From NCBI GenBank assembly GCA_021849075.1, contig JAJZTH010000021.1, positions 1 through 60,710 of the forward strand: a stretch of DNA of 60,710 nucleotides. Reading direction: 5' to 3'. Positions 1 to 11,796 of this stretch are shown piece after piece (within the stretch, counting starts at the first letter, position 1; every line of letters starts with the position of its first letter). Source of the stretch: Pseudomonadota bacterium (lineage in GTDB: Bacteria > Pseudomonadota > Alphaproteobacteria > Sphingomonadales > Sphingomonadaceae). The position numbers were made by a program, and so were the translations under genes. Below the pieces are notes generated by a model that worked only from the letters and a program-made list of their open reading frames with translations, made no database searches and had not been told where the DNA came from.

Positions 1-26
1 TCGCGGACCCCATCAGGGCCAGCAGT

Positions 27-3004
<2,978 letters not shown>

Positions 3005-3008
<4 letters not shown>

Positions 3009-3466
3009 CGACGATCGATCCTCTTTTCCATTCTTTTTTGAGACGCCAGCAACTGACGGAGCGCCAGACTGGCGACCAGCGCACCAAGCGCGCCGCCATA
3101 AGTGACCTTGATCATCAAGGCGAAGCCCCAGCCAATGAAGACCAGGCCCAAGCCGCCAACCAGAAAGGCGAGCACCCCACCCAAAGCCCCGCCGGCCAAC
3201 GCAAACAGCGCCGCCCGAACCAGAATAGGGCGCAGAGCCGGCTCACCATCCATCTTTCGCCGCGCGATCAGTGCAGGGACCAGCGCACTCATCAGCGCCA
3301 CCGCAACGCTTTGCGGTAGGAAGTCCAGCGCCAGTCCGTCGGGCGCGCGCCACGCCAGGAGACGGGGCTGCATCCCAAAGAGGGCGATGAAGAACAGAAG
3401 GCTCAATACGCCGTTGATGATGACACTGATCGCCGTTTCCCTCCCGATCGAAAGGGCCTGTGTCAC
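3005..3466 (-). CDS. Small four-helix membrane protein of unknown function
   Basis: About 153 aa. I chose GTG at 3466 because GAAGG sits 7 nt before it and the protein then begins just before the first hydrophobic segment. The frame stays open back to a GTG at 3553 that overlaps the GH1 stop as TAGTG, but that extension is polar and Cys-rich without family character. Four hydrophobic stretches are visible (around INGVLSLLFFIALF, AVALMSALVPALI, ALFALAGGALGGVLAFL and VFIGWGFALMIKV), ending in a basic tail (KRMEKRIDRR). No motif identifies a function. It sits between GH1 and GH106 and overlaps the latter by ATGA, so it is co-transcribed with them. I do not recognise the family. Confidence 0.6.
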
Positions 3467-3552
3467 TGCCAGACCTTCGCGCCCAGCGGGCCACGCATCG
3501 TCATCCAGGACGCCGCAGTCAGAAGGTGTTGCTTCACAACAATCAACTCCCA

Positions 3553-4857
3553 CTATATTGCGTTGCGGCGGGCGATAGCGCCATAGACGCTGGCGCTCGG
3601 CTTGGGCGTGCGGGCGAAGGTGATGGGATCGACTGTCACCAGCCCAAATTTCGGTTTATAGCCGAAAATCCATTCGAAATTGTCGAGCAACGACCAGTGG
3701 CAATAGCCCAGCACCGGCACGCCATCGTCGATTGCAGCTTTCAAACCGGCGAGCGCTTCGGGAATGAACTTGGCGCGAATTGCATCATCGTCGCTGCCCA
3801 CGCCATGCTCGGACACCAGAATCGGCAGCCCAGTCGCCTCATGCGCATACCGAACTGCGCCGCCCAGTGAACCCGGCCAGACTTCGGTGCCCGACCAGTT
3901 GACTGTCGATCCCTTGGGCGCGGGCAGCCGGCCCTTGTCACCCCAGAGCGCGCGTTCATAATTCTGCACGCCAATGAAATCGTCGCCCTTCGCTATCTCC
4001 AGCCACTGACCATAAAGTTCCTTGCGCATTTTGTCGCGGATCGACGCCTTGCCAACGGCCTGATCGTCCATCATCGCCAGCGAAATACCCACCGGCAGAT
4101 CGGGGCGCACCGACTTGATCGCGGCCTTGCCCGCCTTGTGCGCGGCGGCCAGTCCGGCCTGAAGCGCTGGCAGATCATCGAAGCCGGCGACATTGGCGCT
4201 GACGAATTTCGCTACACTCAGGCGCTTGGCCGCGGTTTCCAGCGTCAGTTTCTGAATATCCCACACCTGCGGCGGCAGCATGGGCTTTAGCAACAGCAGG
4301 ATATTGGGTTCGTTGAAAGTGATGACCCGGTCGATTCCCTGCCCCAATGCGCGGGTCGCCTTGTCGCAATAACGCGCGAAGAACGATGCGCTTTCCGGGT
4401 TCGTCCAGCCACCCTGAGCACTGAACCAGCGCGGCGCGGTGAAATGGCTGTACGTAACGATCGGGGTCAGATCGCGCGCGCGGCACCCGTCAATGACGGC
4501 CTTATAATGATCGAGCATCGCCTGACTGAACAGACCCTTTTCCGGTTCGATGCGCGCCCATTCGATACCGAAGCGATAGGCGTTAAGTCCCATGGCCTTG
4601 ACGATGTCGAGGTCGGCTTCCCACAATTCGAAACTGTTGCAGGCGTCGCCGGAAGGCTGGGCAAAGACGGTGGGTTGCTGATTCTCCAGAAACCACAGGT
4701 CGCTAGCGACATTATTGCCTTCAATCTGGTGCGGCGCCGTAGCTGCTCCCCAAAAAAAGTCTTTCGGGAAAGTCGGCTCGGCACCTTTGCGAGCAGCAAA
4801 GGTGGGGGCAGCCATCAGGGCTGCGCCGGTGGCCAGCAAGGTTCTGCGGTCCAACAT
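3553..4857 (-). CDS. GH1 family beta-glucosidase, exported
   Basis: Retaining beta-glycosidase, 434 aa, near the usual GH1 size. The start ATG at 4857 follows AGGAGAG. The N-terminus MLDRRTLLATGAALMAAPTFA is a twin-Arg or Sec-like export signal. The catalytic acid/base is E183 in TFNEPN. The nucleophile is probably E350 in LVSEHG, a variant of the usual TENG. Other GH1 marks are FPKDFFWGAATAPHQIEG (about 30-47), the NAYRFGIEWARIEP block (92-105) and SLLDNFEW (389-396). With the downstream rhamnosidase it would strip the glucose exposed after rhamnose removal from rutinosides or neohesperidosides. That pairing is inference; the family call is clear. Confidence 0.92.
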   Translation of the reverse strand: MLDRRTLLATGAALMAAPTFAARKGAEPTFPKDFFWGAATAPHQIEGNNVASDLWFLENQQPTVFAQPSGDACNSFELWEADLDIVKAMGLNAYRFGIEWARIEPEKGLFSQAMLDHYKAVIDGCRARDLTPIVTYSHFTAPRWFSAQGGWTNPESASFFARYCDKATRALGQGIDRVITFNEPNILLLLKPMLPPQVWDIQKLTLETAAKRLSVAKFVSANVAGFDDLPALQAGLAAAHKAGKAAIKSVRPDLPVGISLAMMDDQAVGKASIRDKMRKELYGQWLEIAKGDDFIGVQNYERALWGDKGRLPAPKGSTVNWSGTEVWPGSLGGAVRYAHEATGLPILVSEHGVGSDDDAIRAKFIPEALAGLKAAIDDGVPVLGYCHWSLLDNFEWIFGYKPKFGLVTVDPITFARTPKPSASVYGAIARRNAI

Positions 4858-4882
4858 GTTTCCGTCTCTCCTATTATATCTG

Positions 4883-5740
4883 TCAGGAAGTGGTTTCGCG
4901 CACAAAGGCGCAAATTTCGTCGGCCAGCCTTCGATCGGTGGTGCCCAGATGCATGGGCATACTGTAATGATTATGGCCCGGCAGGATCAGAGCGCGCGGC
5001 ATTGCTCCATGCCGCGACAGCCGATCCTGCATCAGGCCCAGAAACTCCGCCTGGAAACGCGGCGGATCAAATTCGGCGCAAGCGACAAGCAGCGGCAGGT
5101 CGGTCGAAGCGACCGCCTCCAGCGGCATGCGCTCAGGATAGACCGAAGGATCACCATAATAGAGCGCGTCACGCGCCTCGAGCGGGGTAAAGCCATAAAG
5201 TCCCGAAAGCAGGATGGCTGCCCGAACATCGGCTACGCCAGCCACCGCAACATAACTGGCGACATGCACAGCCCCCGCCGATGTCCCCATCAACACGATC
5301 CGATCGGGATCACCGCCATGCCGCGCGGCGTTGACTTTCAACCATGCAACAACCGCCGCCACATCCTCAGCGCCGGCAGGCCACATATTATCAGGCGCCA
5401 GCCGATAGTTGATGACCGCGCCCAGAAACCCGGCCTGCGCCGCCATTCGGCCCACATTGGCGTTCGGCCAGGCGTCCGCGCCACCCTTGTCGCCTTTCAG
5501 GAAACCACCGCCATGGACGAAGACGAGGATCGGCGCTCCCCCCTTTCTTTCCGGGCGATAGAGGTCGAGCCGATGCCGTTCATGCGGTCCATAAGCGACG
5601 TCGCCGTTGGAAACCGGCACTTGCGCCAGCAGCGCACCTTGCTCGGCATCGAACAGCGCGTGGCACTGGATCAGTATATCCGGGCCAAGATCCGTTCCCA
5701 ATGCCGCAATCGCGTGTCCGACCTGGTTCATGTGCCCCAT
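4883..5740 (-). CDS. Alpha/beta-hydrolase esterase (HSL/BD-FAE-like)
   Basis: About 285 aa, a serine hydrolase likely to act on acylated or aromatic esters. The oxyanion motif is HGGGF, the nucleophile elbow is GTSAG, the acid is the Asp in CAEFDPP and the base is the His in PGHNHYSM near the C-terminus. It also has the LDLYRP and AWLKVNAARHGGDP segments typical of small carboxylesterases. The start is uncertain: the frame opens at a TTG at 5800 that overlaps the TonB-receptor stop, and ATGs occur at 5752, 5740 and 5731. I prefer 5740, which has GGGGACGG before it. No signal peptide is visible, so it is probably cytoplasmic. It lies 25 bp before the GH1 gene. Confidence 0.8.
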   Translation of the reverse strand: MGHMNQVGHAIAALGTDLGPDILIQCHALFDAEQGALLAQVPVSNGDVAYGPHERHRLDLYRPERKGGAPILVFVHGGGFLKGDKGGADAWPNANVGRMAAQAGFLGAVINYRLAPDNMWPAGAEDVAAVVAWLKVNAARHGGDPDRIVLMGTSAGAVHVASYVAVAGVADVRAAILLSGLYGFTPLEARDALYYGDPSVYPERMPLEAVASTDLPLLVACAEFDPPRFQAEFLGLMQDRLSRHGAMPRALILPGHNHYSMPMHLGTTDRRLADEICAFVRETTS

Positions 5741-5796
5741 TTCCGTCCCCATGATGGATGTGGCGACACCATCTGCGTCGCCACATGCCCGGTCGA

Positions 5797-8082
5797 TCAA
5801 AATTTCGCGTCCAGACTGATGCCGATCTGACGGAAGGATTGCGGGCCATAGATGGCGCCGATATTCTGTTCACCTTGATCGGTGGTGTAGGGAAAATCGC
5901 TCTGCATCAGCGAGGGTTCATGCACGTTGAACAGGTTGCGACCGAAAATCGCGATGCTGTAACGGTCATCATCGGTGCGGAGGCCAATGCGACCGCCGAC
6001 CAGCCAGTGCGATCGAAAAGTCGTCTCATCGTTCGAATTGGCTTCGTAACGGATTTTCGATTTCCACACCGTATCCGCCGCAACGAAGCCCTTCAGGCGG
6101 CTGGTGACGGGTGCCTCATATTCGCCCGACAGGGTGAATTTATACTTGGGTGCATAAGCGAGCTGGGTGCCGCCAATATTGCTGCCGTCAGTGCCAATGA
6201 AGCCGCCCGGATAGGTCGCCTTGGCATAGATAAAGCCGGTGTTGAGCGACAGCCCATCGAAGACCTTGCCGAAAAAGTTGATTTCCGCGCCACGCGATTT
6301 GACGCCGTTGATGTTGGTCTGAACGCAGGAGATGACCGCCGTGCTGTCCACCGTGCATTGCTGCGCCTGGAAATTCCTGATCTTGCTGTAAAAGACATTG
6401 AGATCCGCAACCCAGCCGCCGAACAAGGTGCTCTTGAGGCCCAGTTCATAGGCGGTCGGGATTTCCGGAAGCACGACGAAGGGCTTGGCTGGAGCCGATG
6501 GGATGGCGATCTGCCCGCCCTTGAAGCCGCGCGACGCCGTCGCATAGACCATCGTGTCGTGGGCCAAGTCATATTGCGCGCCCAGACGCCAAGAGAATTT
6601 CTGGACGTCCAGCACTGTCCGGCTGAACGGGTCGGCCGGTGTGAAATAATCATAGCGGTCCATCGACAGGCGATCCGTCGTGTATCGGCCACCCGCGATC
6701 AGACGCAAAGCTGGCGACAAATGGAAAGTGCCCTGACCGAAGACAGCCAGCGATTCATCCTGAATGTCGATATCCGCGCCCGGATTGCGCACGATCGGGA
6801 TAACGAGGCCGGGGAAAGGCACGACGGAAACGGCCAGCGTTTCGGGATCGCGGGTCTGCTTCTGGTTCGAATAAAAGACGCCAGCAGTATATTCGAGAAA
6901 CTGGTCGGCAGGCGAGCTGACGCGCAATTCCTGCGTGAAGAGGCTCAGGCGCCGGTTGGTCGGACCGTTGCCGACCTGCAACTCCAGCGGGTCGCCACGG
7001 AAGACGTTGGTCGCCGCGCCATGGCCCGTTTCGTTCGACTTGCGATAGGCGGTGATGGAGGTGAGGGTGAAGGGGTCGGCCTCATAATCGACCTGCAACG
7101 ATCCACCGTAATTTTCCGTATGACCGACATAGGTGTCGTCGCTGCAATAATTGCGATTGCCTTCGCCCGGCGTCACGCCACAGCTGGCAAGGCGAGCGGT
7201 AATGCCCGTCATATCCGTCAGCAGGCCGCCCAGCGCAGCGCCCGGCCCGCTGGTCTTGACGAAAGTGAAGAAATCGCCGCCATTTTCGATCCGGCTCTTG
7301 GTATAATCGCCGATCATGTTGACGGTCAGGCGATCGGTCGGCTCCCACAACAAACGACCGCGAATGCCATAGCGATCCGTGCCATTATAGTCCCCGGTGC
7401 TCGCGTTGCGGTTCGGCCCCTGGCGGAAATTGGCGACGCCCGACAGACGGAGCGCGGCATTGGTCGCCAACGGAATATTGACCATGCCCTGCACAATCTG
7501 ATTGCCGAATTGCGATCCCAGCGTACCGGCGTCGGACAATTCGGTGCGGACACGCGCAGAAAAACCGGTGGGGTCGGGCGCATTAGTGGTGATGTTGATG
7601 ACGCCCGCCGATGTGGTGAGGCCGAACAGCGTGCCCTGCGGCCCCTTCAGCACTTCGATGCGGCTGACATCGAACAAGTCGGAGATATTGGCGTTGCCCT
7701 GGCTCACCTGATCCACGACGACGCCGACCGATGCGACCGCGCCGGCAGAAAAAGTCTGCGTGCCGATACCGCGGATGGAACCGCCACCGCCGGTATTTTG
7801 ACCCGGAGCCTGCTGAATTTCCAGCGACGGCGCAATGCGGTTCAAATCGTTCATGGTGTTGACCTGCTGCCGCTCCAGTTGGGCAGCATTGGCGACGGTG
7901 ATGGAAATCGGCACTTCCGTCACCTTTTCCGCCTTGCGCTGGGCGGTGACAATGATGTCCGAGTTGACATCGGAGGCATCGGCCGCTGGCTGGAGCGCGG
8001 CATATTGCGCGAAAGCCGGCATCGACAGGGCGATGCTGCTTGCGCTGGCGAGCACCGCAATGGTCAGGTTGATCTTACGCAT
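5797..8082 (-). CDS. TonB-dependent outer membrane receptor
   Basis: About 761 aa. The ATG at 8082 follows GGAGGAGATATC. Residues 1-25 are a signal peptide (MRKINLTIAVLASASSIALSMPAFAQ). The plug domain begins near IIVTAQRKAEKVTEVPISITV and includes RIEVLKGPQGTLFGLTTSAGVINITT. The barrel ends in a terminal Phe (SLDAKF), as expected for Bam-dependent insertion. It sits inside the aromatic/glycoside operon, 38 bp after the FAH-family gene, so the likely cargo is the glycoside or aromatic substrate of that pathway. This plug class (VTAQ...QGTLFG) is abundant in sphingomonads and commonly linked to aromatic or plant-compound uptake. The substrate is inferred from neighbours only. Confidence 0.93.
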   Translation of the reverse strand: MRKINLTIAVLASASSIALSMPAFAQYAALQPAADASDVNSDIIVTAQRKAEKVTEVPISITVANAAQLERQQVNTMNDLNRIAPSLEIQQAPGQNTGGGGSIRGIGTQTFSAGAVASVGVVVDQVSQGNANISDLFDVSRIEVLKGPQGTLFGLTTSAGVINITTNAPDPTGFSARVRTELSDAGTLGSQFGNQIVQGMVNIPLATNAALRLSGVANFRQGPNRNASTGDYNGTDRYGIRGRLLWEPTDRLTVNMIGDYTKSRIENGGDFFTFVKTSGPGAALGGLLTDMTGITARLASCGVTPGEGNRNYCSDDTYVGHTENYGGSLQVDYEADPFTLTSITAYRKSNETGHGAATNVFRGDPLELQVGNGPTNRRLSLFTQELRVSSPADQFLEYTAGVFYSNQKQTRDPETLAVSVVPFPGLVIPIVRNPGADIDIQDESLAVFGQGTFHLSPALRLIAGGRYTTDRLSMDRYDYFTPADPFSRTVLDVQKFSWRLGAQYDLAHDTMVYATASRGFKGGQIAIPSAPAKPFVVLPEIPTAYELGLKSTLFGGWVADLNVFYSKIRNFQAQQCTVDSTAVISCVQTNINGVKSRGAEINFFGKVFDGLSLNTGFIYAKATYPGGFIGTDGSNIGGTQLAYAPKYKFTLSGEYEAPVTSRLKGFVAADTVWKSKIRYEANSNDETTFRSHWLVGGRIGLRTDDDRYSIAIFGRNLFNVHEPSLMQSDFPYTTDQGEQNIGAIYGPQSFRQIGISLDAKF

Positions 8083-8120
8083 GATATCTCCTCCCCTTCT
8101 TATCATTGGGTAGTTCGAGT

Positions 8121-8951
8121 TTATTGTTCGTCGATGATGCGGTTGGTGAGCGTGCCGATGGCGCCGATGCTGATTTCGACCGTGTCGCCGGCGTGCATGT
8201 AGAGCGGTGGGGTCCGCTTGTCGCCGACGCCGCCGGGCGTGCCGGTAGCGATCACGTCGCCGGGCGCCAGCGGCGTAAAGGCGCTGACATATTCGATCAC
8301 GGTCGGAATATCCCAGATCATGTCACCGATCGCCTGATCCTGCACCAGTTCGCCGTTCAGCCGGGTCTGGACGCGCAGAGCGGACAGATCAGCAATCTCG
8401 TCCGGCGTCACCAAAGCCGGGCCGAAACCGCCGGTGCCAGGAAAGGTTTTGCCAGGCGTGAACTGGATATTGTGCCGTTGCCAGTCGCGCGCCGTCCCAT
8501 CGTTGAACGGCGCATAGCCCGCAATATAGCTCCAGGCATCGGCCGCGACGACCTTATGGCAGGGCTTGCCAATGACGACGGCCAGTTCGCCTTCATAATC
8601 AAAGCGGGTCGTAACGGCGGGCTTCACCATCGGCTGACCATGGGCGATCAGGCTGTCGGCATAGCGCACGAAGATAGCCGGATGCTCTTTCTGTTCCCGC
8701 CCGGTTTCCTTGACATGTTCGGCATAGTTGAGGCCGACGCACAGTATCTTGGCGGGATCGGGAATGACGGGCAGCGCCACGACATCGGCCGCGGCATAGG
8801 TCGGGCCATCCGCCAGCGTCGACAGGCTACCGTCCGCCAGCGCCGCCTTCAGGCTGGACGTCGCTTCGGTCGCCAGTTCGACGATCGTATCGCCATCGAC
8901 GCGACCAAAGCTCGGGTTGCCGTCGGGACGGCGGAAACTGACATAACGCAT
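8121..8951 (-). CDS. Fumarylacetoacetate hydrolase family C-C hydrolase
   Basis: 276 aa. FAH-family enzymes cleave or decarboxylate beta-diketo or dienoic acids made by aromatic ring opening, using a divalent metal. Metal ligands are visible as E120 and E122 in FDYEGELAVVIGK and D151 in FNDGTARDW; KTFPGTGGFGPALVTPDE (from about 168) is the usual substrate-loop region, and IATGTPGGVGDKRTPP is the C-terminal family mark. The ATG overlaps the upstream dioxygenase-like gene's stop (ATGA), so the two products probably act in sequence: ring cleavage, then hydrolysis. An isomerase or oxaloacetate-decarboxylase-type activity, known for other members, cannot be excluded. Confidence 0.9.
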   Translation of the reverse strand: MRYVSFRRPDGNPSFGRVDGDTIVELATEATSSLKAALADGSLSTLADGPTYAAADVVALPVIPDPAKILCVGLNYAEHVKETGREQKEHPAIFVRYADSLIAHGQPMVKPAVTTRFDYEGELAVVIGKPCHKVVAADAWSYIAGYAPFNDGTARDWQRHNIQFTPGKTFPGTGGFGPALVTPDEIADLSALRVQTRLNGELVQDQAIGDMIWDIPTVIEYVSAFTPLAPGDVIATGTPGGVGDKRTPPLYMHAGDTVEISIGAIGTLTNRIIDEQ

Positions 8952-9859
8952 CAGACTTGTTCCTCATGGATCGGGGTGAGCGGCCGGGCGTCCCAGTCGC
9001 GGCGATGGCGAAATTTCTCTTCTGCGGCGCGCAGACCGGCGAAATCCTTGTCGGACATGCCCCACTGGTCGATCCGGCCTTCGGGCCAAGTCCAGTCTTC
9101 TGGCGCGCCGGGTTGATAATCTTCAGGCACCTTTTCAACAGCGGTCGAAAATTCGATGACGGGGCCAAAGGGTGCGATGAAATAGGCAAAGACATTGGCG
9201 CCTGGTCCATGGCGGCCCGGTCCCCAGGCTGGCGCCATATCTTGATCGCGCAGTCGGCCGATACCGCGCATCACCGCATCCATATCCGCCATTTCAAAGG
9301 CGATGTGGTTGAGGCTGGCAAAGCCTGCACGGGCGAAGGCCGTACTGTGGTGCGAGTCATTGCAGCGCACGAACACCATCCCCTTGGTCCGGTCCGATAC
9401 GCGAAAGCCGAGTGCTGCCTCAACCAGATGGCCGGTCGCTTCGGCGTCGACGCTATTGAAGACGACATGGGTCAACTTGACCGGCAGGTCTGCGCCCTCG
9501 ATCGGTGCGACTTCCGTCGCATCGACCAGGAACCGCAACAATTCACCCTCAGCCAGTTCGACGATGATGCCATGGCCGCCGCCTGGATCATCGGAAGCAA
9601 CCGGCGCGGCAGTCAGGCCAGCATCGCTGACGCTACGCTTCAACTGCTCCAACCGATCAGGGGTGCAGACGAAAGTCGTGGAGCGGATATAGGCGTCGGC
9701 CGACTCCTCCAGCGCGACCAGATAGGGGTAGCCGCCCGATCCGCGCAGATAGTGGATGTCGCCCACCACCGCCGCCGGAGCCATGCCCCATATGTCGGTC
9801 AGGAAGGCGGCAGCCTGTGCGGCGCCCGGCAGCGCCAGTTCGATGCTACGCAATTTCAT
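8951..9859 (-). CDS. Two-domain VOC protein, likely extradiol ring-cleavage dioxygenase
   Basis: 302 aa, two vicinal-oxygen-chelate repeats (about 1-115 and 127-270), the size and layout of type-I extradiol dioxygenases. The 2-His-1-carboxylate iron site appears complete in the second repeat: H131 (LTHVVFN), H185 (LNHIAFEM) and E236 (PVIEFST). GPGRHGPGANVFAYF (213-227) matches the active-site strand of BphC-type enzymes. Overlaps of 4 bp with the FAH gene and 4 bp with the GlcG gene indicate tight co-translation. With the adjacent monooxygenase it could open a catechol- or hydroquinone-like ring, for example a hydroxylated flavonoid A-ring. Exact substrate unknown; a bleomycin-resistance-like role is unlikely given the full iron triad. 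Confidence 0.85.
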   Translation of the reverse strand: MKLRSIELALPGAAQAAAFLTDIWGMAPAAVVGDIHYLRGSGGYPYLVALEESADAYIRSTTFVCTPDRLEQLKRSVSDAGLTAAPVASDDPGGGHGIIVELAEGELLRFLVDATEVAPIEGADLPVKLTHVVFNSVDAEATGHLVEAALGFRVSDRTKGMVFVRCNDSHHSTAFARAGFASLNHIAFEMADMDAVMRGIGRLRDQDMAPAWGPGRHGPGANVFAYFIAPFGPVIEFSTAVEKVPEDYQPGAPEDWTWPEGRIDQWGMSDKDFAGLRAAEEKFRHRRDWDARPLTPIHEEQV

Positions 9860-10284
9860 GGCTTGTCTCCGTGGAAAAGTCCGGCGGCAAGGATGCCCGC
9901 AATCGCACAGGCTTCATCGCAATCGCCGGTGTCGCCGCTGATCCCGACGGCGCCGATCACCGCGCCTTCCATTTCACGGATCAGAACGCCGCCGGGGGAC
10001 AGGGCAAGGCGGCCCGTCGCGGCCGCCACACTTTGGAAGAAGACAGGGTTCGAGGCGGCGCGCACAGCCAGAACCCGCGTATCCGCTCCCATCCCCAGCG
10101 CACCTGAGGCTTTGGCCTTCGCGATATCGAACCGGAACAGGCTGGCGTCATCCTCGCGCACCGCCGCAACGGGATGCGCCCCCGCATCCAGCACCACCAC
10201 GGCGAGCGGCTGGGCGCCCTCGATGCGCGCCTTTTCCAGCGCGGCGTCGATGATGGTACGCGCCTGGATCAGGGTGAGGCTCAT
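9856..10284 (-). CDS. GlcG/HbpS-like DUF336 protein
   Basis: 142 aa, single-domain protein of the GlcG/HbpS (DUF336) family. Signature parts are the N-terminal LTLIQARTIIDAALEKA helix, the PLAVVVLDAGAHPVAAVREDDAS strands and the GGVLIREMEGAVIGAVGISGDTGDCDEACAIAG C-terminus. Members bind heme in some bacteria, but the role in catabolic operons is poorly defined. It overlaps both neighbours by 4 bp, lying between the monooxygenase and dioxygenase genes. That suggests a dedicated helper (cofactor, intermediate tautomerisation or stabilisation), which is inference only. Confidence 0.85.
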   Translation of the reverse strand: MSLTLIQARTIIDAALEKARIEGAQPLAVVVLDAGAHPVAAVREDDASLFRFDIAKAKASGALGMGADTRVLAVRAASNPVFFQSVAAATGRLALSPGGVLIREMEGAVIGAVGISGDTGDCDEACAIAGILAAGLFHGDKP

Positions 10285-11780
10285 GCAGCGACCTCCTGAC
10301 GGGCAAGGCCAGCGATCAGTGCGTCACGGCGTGCGATCAGATCGGCAGGATTGCCAGTGCCGAAGACATAATGATCGGGACGAACCAGCACGGCTTGCGC
10401 CTTGCGGTCGGCCAGCCAGTAAGCAATCGCGCCCTCATCATCCAGTGCGGCAACATCGATCATGGTCACATCGCCGCCATCGATCGGCGCGCGGGTGAAG
10501 AGCCGCCAGCCGCCGCCGGTCACATCATCGAGCAGGCAATCGCCGACGCGCGGCTGGATGAAGCGTTCACCCGCGCCTGCCGTGCCTGCAGCAACGATCC
10601 CGGTCGCAATGGCGGGGATCAGATCGGCGGCGGTGCCATGCTGCACGCTCTTTGCAGCTTCGCGCATCCTGGCGTCACGTTCGGCGGCGGCTTCGGGATC
10701 AAGCATGCAAATATAGCGGCCCGCCCCCACAGCAGCGGAGATGACCGCGCGAACATGGGGATCGCGTTCGGGCTGATAGCTGTCGAGCAGCCCATCGTGC
10801 GCCTTGCCCTTCAGCACCATGTCCAGCTTCCAGGCGAGATTGGCGGCGTCGCGCAGGCCGTGGCACATGCCCTGTCCGAAAAAGGGGGGCGTCTGGTGCG
10901 CGGCGTCGCCGGCCAGAAAGACGCCGCCCTGCCGCCACCGCTCGGCGATCAGCCCATGAAAACGATAAGTCGCTGCGCGCATGACCTTATGCGGAACCCC
11001 GGAGAGATAAGGTTCGACAAGGGCGGCGACGGCTTGCGGCGCCATCATCGCCTGATCATCTTCACCGGGCAACAGCATGAATTCCCAGCGGCGATGCCTG
11101 CCGCGTCCCGGCACGATCGTCGCCGGGCGTTTGGGATCGCACATCATAACCGACAGATTTTGTAGGTCGGCATCCTGCGGCACGCCCCACAGGTCGGGGA
11201 AGCGGACCGGACCATCGACTTGCGCGTCGACCACCAACCAGGGTTCCTCGAAATCGAGATCGTCCAGCTTGACGCCCAGCGCCTTGCGCACCGCGCTACG
11301 AGCGCCGTCGCAGGCGATGACATAGCGGGCTTGCTCGACGCGGCCGCCCGACAGGCGCAGGGTTACGCCATCGCCATTCTGCTCCAATCCTTCGAATGCG
11401 ACACCGAGTTGGACAGTTACATTCGTAAAGCGATTCAGCGCGTCGCGAAGATGATCCTCCAGTTCGGGCTGGTAAAAGAAATAGTCGTTGGACCAGCTGA
11501 ACGGACGCGCCCGACCGACCGTACCCATATAGCGGATGACGCCATGATCTGCGCCGACATGCAGATGACCTTGCGTATCGCGCATGTCGGGGGCGACGCG
11601 GTCGATGACGCCGGCCGACTGGAACAGGCGCATCATCTCATGATCCAGATGCACTGCGCGAGGCAGCGGATAGGGACGCGCTTCCTGCTCGATCACCAGA
11701 ACAGAAGCACCTGATTTTCCAAGTAAATTGGCCGCAAAGGCCCCCACCGGCCCGCAGCCGATGATCGCAACATCGAACAT
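10281..11780 (-). CDS. FAD-dependent aromatic monooxygenase (MhpA-like)
   Basis: 499 aa, class A flavoprotein hydroxylase. The Rossmann GxGxxG is at 8-13 (GCGPVG) followed by the ribose-binding Glu (VIEQE, about 29-33). The DG motif is ACDGARSAVRK (157-167) and the GD motif is FLAGDAAHQTPPFFGQG (288-304). The C-terminal thioredoxin-like part is shortened compared with phenol hydroxylases but normal for MhpA-type enzymes, which ortho-hydroxylate phenolic side-chain acids. In Herbaspirillum the naringenin pathway starts with a flavoprotein of this broad type (FdeE), and the neighbours here fit that scheme. Substrate inferred from context. Ends overlap the GlcG gene by ATGA. Confidence 0.9.
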   Translation of the reverse strand: MFDVAIIGCGPVGAFAANLLGKSGASVLVIEQEARPYPLPRAVHLDHEMMRLFQSAGVIDRVAPDMRDTQGHLHVGADHGVIRYMGTVGRARPFSWSNDYFFYQPELEDHLRDALNRFTNVTVQLGVAFEGLEQNGDGVTLRLSGGRVEQARYVIACDGARSAVRKALGVKLDDLDFEEPWLVVDAQVDGPVRFPDLWGVPQDADLQNLSVMMCDPKRPATIVPGRGRHRRWEFMLLPGEDDQAMMAPQAVAALVEPYLSGVPHKVMRAATYRFHGLIAERWRQGGVFLAGDAAHQTPPFFGQGMCHGLRDAANLAWKLDMVLKGKAHDGLLDSYQPERDPHVRAVISAAVGAGRYICMLDPEAAAERDARMREAAKSVQHGTAADLIPAIATGIVAAGTAGAGERFIQPRVGDCLLDDVTGGGWRLFTRAPIDGGDVTMIDVAALDDEGAIAYWLADRKAQAVLVRPDHYVFGTGNPADLIARRDALIAGLARQEVAA

Positions 11781-11796
11781 GGTGGCGTCTTTCCGG

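Noticed and set aside
5758..8202. 814-codon open frame on the plus strand
   Set aside because: Antisense of the TonB receptor gene, whose signal peptide, plug and terminal Phe are clear. The plus-strand product has no recognisable feature.
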